64,000 bases of DNA from Portulaca oleracea (Eukaryota; Streptophyta; Magnoliopsida; Caryophyllales; Portulacaceae): contig CM055886.1 of NCBI GenBank assembly GCA_029582165.1, forward strand, positions 24,428,669-24,492,668, in the 5' to 3' direction. The notes beneath the pieces were generated by a model, which worked only from the letters and a program-made list of their open reading frames with translations, did no database searches and was not told the DNA's origin. The position numbers and the translations under genes were made by a program. This document shows, one piece after another, positions 22,161-31,902 of the stretch (position 1 is the first letter of the stretch; each line of letters opens with the position of its first letter).

Positions 22161-23084
22161 CAAATTTTAGGACTAATGTTAAAACTAATATTAAAGTTGT
22201 AATACACCTCTCTTATTCATGCCAGAACTACTTAGACCCTGGGTACTTCAGGGTCTAATTACTCTAACTAAACCAGAATTGAATTCCGACGTCACAAAGC
22301 TCGCTTGGCGCCCTTGAAAGTTCGGACTTAATTGAAAATAATATAAACGTAATGAATCAAATATTAATCCACTGTATCTTTGAATTGTTTAAGGGTACCA
22401 AGTCAGTTTTACGACGTGGGAATTCATTTTTGGTTTAGTCAGAGTAAATAGATTAAAAGTTTGGCACATTCTCAGCCAAAAAGTCAGTTTGGATTATTTT
22501 CAGCCATTCACCTCTGATTTCGGATTATTTTTGAGCCAAAAACCCTTTTTTCAGCTATGGTAGTTGAAAATTGCATAACCATTAATTTATCAAAAATAAA
22601 TCACATATATAAAAAAAGATTTATATCTCACTAAATAGGATTAACAATTGTGATAAGTTACTTTCATCAATATATTTTCATTTTGATTTTATTTATGGTG
22701 GAATTGATGTTACCTGCACTTCTCACTATGATAGTTGAAAAAAATCAATTTTGGAAAAAATATTCTTCAAATATTAAATTTTGTAAAAGATTATATCTCA
22801 ACAAATAGGATTACTTATTATAACAAGTTCTTTAATCAATATATATTAATTTCGATTTTCTTAAAGGCATATTTTAAGGTAAATATACATTTCAACTACA
22901 ATAGTTGAAAATAGTTGAAAAAAAAATCAATTATGATAAAATGTTCGGTCCCCCAATAAAAAATTGTTGGTTTTGCCCTTGCTTCTAAAGTCAGTTTTTA
23001 ATCCTTTTTAAAGATGTTTTAAAGGTGTGATTGTGCTAAATGTTATGAGGTTGTTACGAGTCAAAGTTCCCCAAATTACTCCCA
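22161..23084. other. AT-rich stretch without a gene
   Basis: I see no supported gene. Two related blocks ('gttgaaaattgcataacc' near 22563 and 'gttgaaaaaaatcaatttt' near 22733, each followed by 'atatctcaa(c/t)aaataggatta') are an imperfect ~180-bp direct duplication (about 22555-22690 and 22730-22870). Confidence 0.4.
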
Positions 23085-23530
23085 CACTACTAAAAATGTA
23101 TGTATTACCAACCATTTTTTTCCAATCAATTTAAAATGGTTGGAAGAACCAACCATTTTAGCAATTATTTCATATTTCAATTATTTTTCAAAAATTTTAG
23201 TAGGAAAAAGGGTTGAAAATTCCAACCAATTTTGCTAAAATTGGTTGAAAAATTTTCCTACCATCATTTTTCCTACTATTTGAAATTGGTTGGAAAAATA
23301 GTTATTAATCCAACCATTTTTCCAACCATTTTTAAATATCTAGTAGGAAAAATGATAGTAGGAAAATTTTCCAATCATTTTAGCATAAGTGGTTGGAATT
23401 TCCATCCATTTTTCCCACTAAAATTTTTTAAAAATAGTTGAAATATGAAATGGTTGCTAAAATGATTAGTTTTTCCAACAATTTTAAATTGGTTAGAAAA
23501 ATGGTTGGTAATAATTAGTTTTTAGTTGTG
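23085..23530. mobile_element. CACTA-type foldback MITE (446 bp)
   Basis: The left end CACTACTAAAAAT is mirrored by a right end whose reverse complement starts CACAACTAAAAAC; CACTACTAAAAA is the classic end of plant CACTA (En/Spm) elements. Nearly the whole element is an imperfect palindrome centred near 23310, made of 'accaaccatttttccaa'-type motifs alternating in orientation, as in CACTA subterminal repeats. Flanking triplets are cca and tca, so the expected 3-bp TSD is not perfect. No coding capacity. Confidence 0.75.
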
Positions 23531-24089
23531 TCAATTCTATGAACCTTATTTTACGTACTTTGGACGATGATATGCGTGTAGCGGCAAGATGATGATAAGC
23601 ATGCTAATTTTTTTTTTGTTAAAAAAAGGTATATGTCACATTACTATTGTGATTAACTAAATAAAGAAATATATATCGATCATCAACTAATTAAGCAAAA
23701 TTGTAGGAATATTCCCATAAATTTAAAAGAAAAAATTAATGTTTAAAAATTTTGAATTTATAAAATTAAAAAATAAATAGAAAAGATAAAGAAAACGATA
23801 TTTTTACTAATATTTAATAGAAAAATAAAAATAACTATTCTTTAAAAAAACAAATGAAATTATTAAAAATGTAACATTTTTGTAGAAAATGTTATATTTT
23901 AAAAATGAATCAAGATGTAAAAATATTGGGTAATGCTATTTACCGCCCCCCTTTTTACTAATGTCGCCCCCCCAAAAGACGATTTTGCCCTTTATATAAT
24001 TCAACTCACCTTCTCTCTAAAACTCTCTCTCTCTCTCTCCTCTCTTTCTCTCTCTGAAATTTTGATTTATTTTAGAAATTAAACCTAAA

Positions 24090-27000
24090 ATGTCAATAGA
24101 AGGTGGTAATTCAAGTGAAGAACAAGAGGTTAGTTTGTAAAATTTAAATTCAAAAAAAAAATAATGAAACGAAAATTTTTTCCGGAAATGCACGGTTGCG
24201 CTTGCGCCAGATCGGTGAGGCAGCTGCGTGCCGTCTGCGTCTTGACAACAGCGTTCGCACGCGGCGCTGCGCGCAACGGCGCCTTGCTTTCAAAGCAAAA
24301 AAATTTTCATTTTTTTTTTGTTTTTTAGTTTTTATAAAATGTTTATATTATTGTTTATGTAAAAAATATTATTTATTTATTTATGTTAATATTATTAAGG
24401 TAATAAATGTCGTTAATTATAATTGTTATGTAAATTTTGTTAAAACATATTATCATAAATAAGATGTTAAGAAGTGTTGTTGTTATTATTATATTATGGT
24501 AATTATGCTAATTTTTATTGTTGATATTGTTATTTAAATAAAATTTTTATTAATATTTAATGTTATTAATTATAATTATTATGTTTAAATTATGTTAATT
24601 AATATTATTAAAACAAGTTGTTTATAAGTGTTGTTGATATTATTAACAATATTAGTAAATGTTGTTAAAAGTATTATTTATTTATTTAAAATAATATCAT
24701 TATGGTAAATAATGTTGTTAATTGTTATTATTATGTTAATTATGTTACAATGTTTTTTTTTAATAATATTATTATTATGATAATTAATATTAGAATTGTC
24801 TGTTATTTATTAATGTTGAAGCTACTAACATTATTACGAATTAGTATACCAGTTATTATTAGTATATTAATAATAATTGTTTTTATTGTTTGTAGGTTTT
24901 TTTGGAGGACTTTGGCGGGGACGGCGTTGATTACTCCTCACATTTTGTAACGCAAAATGTGTTGAAATATTGAAGCGTTGCAAGGTTGGGCCAATGGAGT
25001 AACTGCGACAATCGGTTTTAGGTTTGTACGGGCTTCGTACAAGAGAAAAGATGCCGATAGTCCGTTAAGGTGTTATTTGAAGTGCTGGAGGTACGGAAAG
25101 TATCGTGGCAAATTGAACGATCTAGATGATGCGGCTCGTCGGAGGACGTCAACGAAGGCGTGCCAATGTAAATTCGCCATTGTTGCGTGGACTCGCAACG
25201 AAACGGAATGGCGAGTTAGAGTGTGCGACGGTGACGGGAAGACAATCATGCCTTCATCGTGTGCGAGGAAGGGCATCGCCACGACATCCATTAACCTCTG
25301 AAATGAAAGAACATGTCCGGATATGACCAACACGGTGCACCGCGACGATACAAACGTCGTTGAAGATTAGGTTCCCCGCATCTGCGATAAACGTGAAGCA
25401 AGTTTACAACGAGAGGGCAAAGATGCGCACTGAGGAATTGGATGGTAGGACGGCTGCGGGGCAATGCTTGCGCATGGCGAAACTTCGGTAGTGCGTCTCT
25501 TTTGTCGATTATGATAACGACGAAGCTTCGTCGGTGTTTTATGCCATCCTTACTCATTGAAGTTGCTACGTACGTACCCAAATGTCATTCTCATTGACAC
25601 AACGTACAAGACAAACAAGGCAAAGTGGCCTTTATGTGAGCTCGTAGGCATGACACCGACGAACCGCAAATCTGATAGCACTTCCGTTACATGCGGGACG
25701 AGAAGATGGAATCTTATGAGTGGCTATTGTGAGAGTGTATGAATTGTTGTACCGATTTAATTCCATCCGTGTTTGTGACGGACAATTTGGATGCTTTGTT
25801 GAAGGTCGCGGGGTTTACCCAAATGTGCATCATCTTTTGTGCGTGTGGCATATTGCGAATGATGTGGAGAACAAAGTGAACGTCCTTCTTTGCAAGAAGC
25901 TCGGACTCGGGCTTCATTTCGACATCATTTCGAACGGCCTTGATGCGTAAGATCGTTGGAGATTTCAATGTCAAGTGGAAAGAGGTTGTTAACGCGTGGA
26001 TCGGGCAAAACAAACCGATAGTTGATTATCTTACGGGAACGTGGCTGAGTCATAAGGAAAAATTTGTTTGTGCTTGGACCGACAACGTACCTCATATGGG
26101 AACACAACCACTTCAAGAGTTGAGCCGGCATTCATCACTAAAGTATTATATCGGCGGTTCAGAGGCACCTTCGATCGTGTGTTTGCGAAGATTCACTTTC
26201 ACTTGGAGAATCAACATACGGAGATTAAGAGGAGCTTGAGCGTCAAGGAGCACGCATAGGAATTAGGTCGATCGCATTTCTTTAAGAATTTGCACGGAAG
26301 AGTATCTCATCATGCGTTGGACCTTATGTCGTATGAGCTCAATAAGATGCTGGCGATGAGGTATGAAAATGAATGCTACTTATGCGATCACCTGGTGTCG
26401 AGGACCCACCTTCTCCCGTGCGCGTGTTCTATGATGGAAGTTTACGAATCTGGAGAGCCAATTCCGCTGACACGGATAAATGTGTTTTGGAGACAACTGT
26501 CAGTGATTGGCGATGGTGAAGCTGCATGCTCAAATGATATTCCACCAGGTACAGACTTAGAACATTTTGAGGAACTGGCTAACCAGGTTCGGGAGAGTGA
26601 CCTAGCAGTTGTACGACACGTGAACAGTGTCCTCAATGGAAAGTTGAATCCCGACAGTGAGCATATTCACGATCATGAACAAGCCCTCCACGGCCGGCGG
26701 CCGAAGACATCAAAATCAACGCGACGCAATCCCAGGTGCGTTTGAGTACGGACGATCATCGGGACGGTAGCAAGACAACGCATTAATTCGTCGAGGAAAA
26801 AAGGGAACCGATTCTTCATCGTTGGGATGGGGTCAACGTGTTTGCGTATATTTATAGTACTTGTTTGGTTTGCAATAGTGACCATATATTGTTGTTTATA
26901 ACTTAAGTTAATATGATTCGCAGTATCAACCGGATGCGTCGAAGAACTTCCGTTCGAGGCGCTTTGCCACATTTCATTCCGCCATACGTCGTTGGATGGA

Positions 27001-27391
27001 CGGATGTGGAAGCCGATGGCAAATGGGTTGAGATCGTGGCGAGGCAGGTTACGGGGATCAGGAAAAGTGGTCAATCGCTAGGGTCTCAATGAGCACTGAG
27101 TTGCGGGCGAATGAAAATGCATATGTTTCTGCGTTTTCTAACAGCAAGGAGATTTTCCTTGAGACACACGCACGGATTTACAGCCACTTGGCTGGGCCAG
27201 CCCCGTTCGAACATTGGATGTCGGCTCCAAATGACCACTTCATGCTTATACATTTACGGGATGACTGCCCTCTACCGCCGATTCATATTGGATGGCGAGC
27301 AGCTAGAGACATAACTGTTGAGGGTTGGGATGAGCCTTTCCAGGCTCGTATTGATAGATGGCAGGCTATTAGGGCCGCTCAACGCCAATGA
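24090..27391 (+). pseudogene. MULE transposase with SWIM finger and OTU-like tail, frameshifted
   Basis: Exon 1 (24090-24128, MSIEGGNSSEEQE) is followed by a donor-like gttagt. The next exon starts at about 24896 after 'tttgtag'. Recognisable parts in order are: an N-terminal WRKY/FAR1-type segment with 'TSTKACQCKFAIVA' (about 25000-25300); a MULE catalytic core with first aspartate in 'VILIDTTYKTNKAKWPL' (about 25583-25635), second aspartate in 'SVFVTDNLDAL' (near 25775), 'LLCVWHIANDVENKV', and glutamate in 'NTTTSRVEPA' (near 26110); a SWIM-like 'THLLPCACSMMEV' (near 26405); an intron ending at about 26931; and an OTU-protease-like tail (26932-27391, 'FEHWMSAPNDHFM'). Several frame changes, for example near 24970, 25240, 25800 and 26090, break it. 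Confidence 0.85.
24187..24295. other. GC-rich island in the transposase intron
   Basis: About 110 bp of strongly GC-rich, CpG-rich sequence ('cgcacgcggcgctgcgcgca') sits in otherwise very AT-rich DNA, shortly inside the left end of the MULE. A similar island lies at the mirrored position (30946-31042). It has no convincing coding frame. Confidence 0.6.
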
Positions 27392-27543
27392 TTGTTGTAG
27401 TTGTACCGTTGTATACATATACCCATTAAAAAAAACAATAAAAACACAAATTTGAAAACTGACCGCATAATCAGGTAGTTAGTTCAACACAAAGCCATAC
27501 TTAGTTTAGGGTACAATAAAAACAATGAAATTAAACAACACCA

Positions 27544-29535
27544 TCTACTCCTCATCATCATCGTCTTCCTCCTGGGGGACTTCAATGTGCATCTGATGGC
27601 ACCAACGCCCGTGCAAATCGACCATCTCATCGTACCAAGCACGGTTAATTGTATTGCCTCATCGTCCGCTTGGGCGATGCCTCCCCGTTGAACTAATGAA
27701 GCCCATGTATAGGCCACTTTTATAAAAAAATTACAAAAAAATCATCGGATCAATAAAAATACAACAAAAATAAAACATAAAATAATTAATTATGATGAGT
27801 GTTTAAGTGTACTTAGGTGTGTCGGAAGGTCATCCATCGATTGGCTTGGAGGCATTGTTGTTCAAAAATTTGTGTGAATGGCCCGCATACCAGTCGTTGT
27901 AGGCGACATCCGACTCCCACGGCACTTGTTTCGTGCGGGGCACATCACGCGACATTTTGTTGTTGATTGGAAACCCGCCCGATCGTGGCGACGTTAGCCT
28001 CCGAATTCCAGGTTTGTAGGGCCCTTCACGGTCGTTCGGCGCTATTTGGGGCGATAATCGCCGTGGGATATGTTGTAGGTGCCCTAATCGCCGAACGACA
28101 CGATCGGGCATGTACTGACATGATGTCGTATGCACGAATGCCTCCATTGTACAACGTCCCGGGTACATGACTTTGTACGGCAGACCGTCTGACGGCCCAA
28201 CTCACACGATCCGTCAACGCATCCAACGAGGCCCTCAACCGCCGCAGCGCCGTCCCGAACTGGTGGCGGATGGGGACCACCCGCCGCTGAGGCCCATTAA
28301 CGGTGCTCGCGTGTGGCCTAAAATCGTGAAAGTACTCGTAGATCCGGGCTGCAGCAGGTCAAACACCCGCCATCTTGGCTGTCCCACCGCCGCCATCCCT
28401 AATCGGGCGGTAAAGGAACGCCAAGGTCACCGCCCCCAAGCAATGCGATCAACGATAACATCGTGCCGCCACGGATGCGCCTAATTCTATCCCTCGATTT
28501 GTCCACAAGGATAGTGTTACCGAGCATGCTCAACAACCACGCCCGTATCCTATGGGGAATGGGAAAACTGGTCGTTAAACTGATCGTCCTCAAATGGGAG
28601 TCAGCTATGCCACCCTTGTCATAAGTGCTATAAGCCTTCAGCTCCGCCATTGCTTTTTCAAAAATCACGGGCACGTACTGGTTAACGACTTCCCGAGGAA
28701 GTCCTTCAGGCATCAAGCCATCAACTGCAAGACCCAATATATGTTGCACATCATGCAACATGATCGTCATTTCACCAAAGGGAAGGTGAAATGTGTTTGT
28801 GTCGGGTTGCCACCTCTCAACGAACGCCGAGATCAACGTCGAGTCGATGTGATCGTACATCAGCTCCGGCAAGTTGGCTATTTGGATTCTTCCCAGTGCA
28901 GCCTGGCATTCAGGTTCCAACTGTGCGTGTACTGACCACAACTCCCTCAACGCATTCTTCTTCGTCAGGCAGTCAAGGACAACACGAGGCGAACGCTCGC
29001 GACCCTCCCATATTACACTAGCAATGTGACCTCCAAAGCTCGGTATAAATTAGGGAATTGCAGGTCCCCCGGGAACGTTACCACCAATCTTCCAGGAATT
29101 GTCGGCGCTACGGTTCCTCTTACGATATCTCGCTCGACCTGCGTCACGAGCGAATCGCTCCTGCCCACCCTTCGAATTGGGGCAAACTTGCGGATGCATC
29201 CTCATCGGCATGAAACCCGATGGCTCGTAACTGGCCCGATGGTCGAAAAATTGGCGGAGGTCGGGATCATCTCATCTCGGGCTCCCTGTCTCATCGTCCC
29301 CGACTCGATGTTGTAGAGTCGCTAGACTCACCTATGGCCTGGTTGAGATGGTCAACGAAATCCATGGCTCGACTACCGTGTCCTCGGGTGGTCCCCACAT
29401 CACTGCATCCGCATTACCACGACCGGCAGTCGAGTTAGCTTCATCTTGCGTCTGTGGGGATCCCGGACTCACCCCCTCCAACCACTCACAAGTCGATTCG
29501 CGGTCGAAACCCGCGGCCCTTGCCCTTCCTACCAT
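27544..29535 (-). pseudogene. Plant mobile domain (PMD/MAIN-like) gene carried by the MULE, frameshifted
   Basis: PMD proteins (MAIN/MAIL1 family) occur as host genes and inside plant transposons; their biochemical role is poorly known. Segments run from 29535 (MVGRARAAGFDRES...), through the best-preserved core at 28950-28399, which contains 'VERWQPDTNTFHLPFGEMT' and 'DVQHILGLAVDG', to 'YMPDRVVRRLGHLQHIPR' in 28168-27830, and a short acidic tail ending EEDDDDEE with a stop at 27544. An intron probably separates the tail (about 27720-27830). Frame changes near 28190, 28400 and upstream of 28950 break the gene. It is convergent with the transposase. Confidence 0.82.
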
Positions 29536-29639
29536 TTTAGATCACGCAAAATGAAGACATACATAACAACCAAAATCATTTAAGTCGCAAGAATATGCGC
29601 AAATGGGTTAGCGTGTGTTGGTTACCTAAGTCGTGTCAC

Positions 29640-30070
29640 GAGGCAAGAGGATCGTGTTATTGTCGAGGAGAGTGTGTTGTTTAACTGTTAATATATGGTT
29701 GAAAAGACTTTCGTCAGTAATCGACTTCTCGTTTAATTGTTTGGTTCCCAAAAAATAACGCACTGTCAGCAGTGAAATTGCGCGAGGTCTACAGTGCTCT
29801 GGGAGTTAGAAGCATATCAGATTCGATACAATGTAATGTTTCTTGTTGACCCACCAGGCTGCACAATAGAAACATTGCATTGTACCGAATCTGATACGCT
29901 TCTAACTCCCGCACCCGCGGACCTCGCCAATTCATCACGACGATGGGCTACTTATTGGGGACCAAACAGATAAACAAGAGTTGATGCGGGGCATTGATTA
30001 ACCTTCTCAACCATACATTATCAGGTTACAACACACACTCTCCTTGGACACTAATATGACCCAAAACTCA
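29640..30070. repeat. Long imperfect palindrome upstream of the PMD gene
   Basis: Two arms of about 190-200 bp face each other around a ~24-base loop (29844-29867). The best-paired core is 29782-29843 with 29868-29927 ('gggagttagaagcatatcag' opposite 'ctgatacgcttctaactccc'), with only a few mismatches or wobble pairs. Pairing continues outward with more mismatches: 'gtttggttccc' near 29740 with 'ggggaccaaac' near 29957, and 'ggagagtgtgttg' near 29668 with 'caacacacactctcc' near 30030. If transcribed it would fold into a long hairpin RNA. Confidence 0.75.
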
Positions 30071-30945
30071 ACCTCTTTCTTTCACGTATACAACTAACAT
30101 ACAATAACTATACATTAACATAATTATTATCCTAACGTACCATCACAAAATAACCTATATATCCACTTACGTATCAACCGGTTGATGAGTACCTAAGTTA
30201 TTAAATGGATGTGACATAACTATTATGTCATCTTTTGGAGTTATTAGTACATAAATTGACAATTAAGTTGGATTATGAATAAATTACCCATACCAACTAT
30301 ATACGCCAACTTACTTACAAATAACAACCAAAATCATCCAAACTCAACATCCTTCTAACACAACTACATATAAACTATTCGGAATATACACTAACCCGTA
30401 AACTTAGCCCTACATCACAATTACCATTTTTTTCTAAGCCAATTAATCACTAACATTAACACATGCTTAATCACTAAATAATATTAACGCATTAAATATT
30501 AACAACGAATCAATATCACTGATATTAATCACTACTAATTGTCATATTAACACATGCATAACATTAATATTGATATTAACAATATTAATTTTCATAACAC
30601 AATATTAATAAAAATAATACAATTAATCACTAATAATTATCAAATTAACACATAATTAACTATAATATTCATAATAACAATATTAATAATTTTCATATTT
30701 AATAATAACAATATTAACTTTAATAATAAATATAATATTTAATTTTTATTTATTATTTAACAATATTCTAATAACAATTATTAACAATAATAATATTATT
30801 AGCAATTATTATCAATAACACTATTAATAAAAATAACAATAACAATATTAATAAACATAACAATAACAATATTAATAAATATAACAATAATAACAATTAA
30901 TATTAATAAATAAAACAAAAAAACGAAAAAAAAAAATTAAAACTG
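30071..30945. other. Very AT-rich interior of the MULE
   Basis: ATT/AAT-rich sequence without ORFs. By symmetry with the transposase side it is likely an intron or 5' region of the PMD gene. Confidence 0.4.
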
Positions 30946-31042
30946 GGACGGTTGCCGCGCAGGACGCACGGCATGGCCGTCGCCGGTGCCGTGCCGGGAT
31001 CTGGGCACGGCGGCACCATGCCGACGCCATGCCGTGCGCCCT
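30946..31042. other. GC-rich island near the right MULE end
   Basis: About 100 bp is rich in 'gccgtgcc'/'ggcacgg' motifs, surrounded by AT-rich DNA. It mirrors the island at 24187-24295. A putative exon/intron junction ('gaatttgag|gtatgt' on the minus strand near 31126) lies between it and the right TIR. Confidence 0.55.
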
Positions 31043-31314
31043 ATTTATTTTTTTTGCTTTTTCGTTCGAAATTAATATTTACAAAACATAAAACCATAAA
31101 TTCAAATAACAAATTCGAAACATACCTCAAATTCGTCGATTGAATCCCGGTATGAGGGTGGTTTGTGGTGGTTGATGGTTGAGAGCGTTTTTTAGAGAGA
31201 TAAACTAGAGAGATAGTGGAGAGTGAAGTTATGAGGTTCAAGGGCGTGGGTTGGAAATATTATGCGAAAGGTGAGCGACAATTGTAAAAAGGTGGGCGAT
31301 GAAAAGCAAGCGGG

Positions 31315-31902
31315 AAAATATTTTTAAAAAATATAAGTAAAATATGATTTTAAAAATGATGAAAATATAAGAATCTAAATATAATTGCTATATTTTATTT
31401 ATACTTTTCCAATAGTGAGGTTGCAAATGCGTTCTTTTACAAAAAATTTAACATATATAAATGTCTTGTTATGCAAAATAGTTATCAACCATTTTTTAGG
31501 CATAACCCATATCATTTTCATTTTTCTATTTTATTTTTATAATACGTAGATTCTCCCAATCTTGCAATGACAAATAAATAAGCTAGGACCAGAGGGAGTA
31601 ATAGCTTTCAAGCAATATTGAGGAGAAGCAAAGATTCATGAACAGTGTAATGATTCGTGATATTCAACACAACAACGTAAGTACATAAACAGTCTTAATT
31701 TTCATTTGTCCAACACGCATATAACTATATCTTGTTATCCTAAATACTCTCACCATTATAATTAATAATTAATCAACCTCTCTCTCTTTAATTTTGTCTC
31801 ATTCCCCTCCTCTTTCGCTATATATTCCCCTCAACCTATGCACTTAATTAATATAAGCTCAGCAAAGAGAGAGCTAGAGCTGTAGACTTTGAAACAAAGA
31901 AT
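31315..31902 (+). promoter_or_regulatory. Proximal promoter and 5' leader of the SLAH-like gene
   Basis: A TATA box (tatatat, 31819-31825) lies 84 bases before the first ATG and follows a CT-rich segment (31775-31818), as expected for a plant promoter. The leader would be roughly 50 bases. A CTCCCTCC-type MITE end remnant ('agagggagtaatagc') lies near 31590. The right end of the MULE is only ~500 bp upstream of the TATA box. Confidence 0.6.

Larger units (their letters stand above)
23928..31314. mobile_element. Two-gene Mutator-like element (~7.4 kb), decayed
   Basis: The ends are similar inverted repeats: 'taccgcccccctttttact' near 23940-23959 and its mirror 'gtaaaaaggtgggcgatg' near 31284-31301. 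Eight bases, aaaatatt, directly flank both proposed ends (weak support, since the area is AT-rich). Inside are a transposase on the plus strand (24090-27391) and a plant mobile domain gene on the minus strand (27544-29535 and upstream), pointing at each other with ~150 bp between. This is the arrangement of maize MuDR (mudrA/mudrB), but with a different second gene. Both genes have frameshifts, so this copy is inactive. Confidence 0.8.

Noticed and set aside
24978..25301. Treating each transposase piece as a separate small gene
   Set aside because: The pieces line up as one MULE transposase broken by frameshifts; none is a complete gene.
28594..28935. Plus-strand ORFs at 28167-28484, 28594-28935 and 29026-29316
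   Set aside because: They are antisense shadows of the minus-strand PMD coding sequence, whose conserved motifs are clear.
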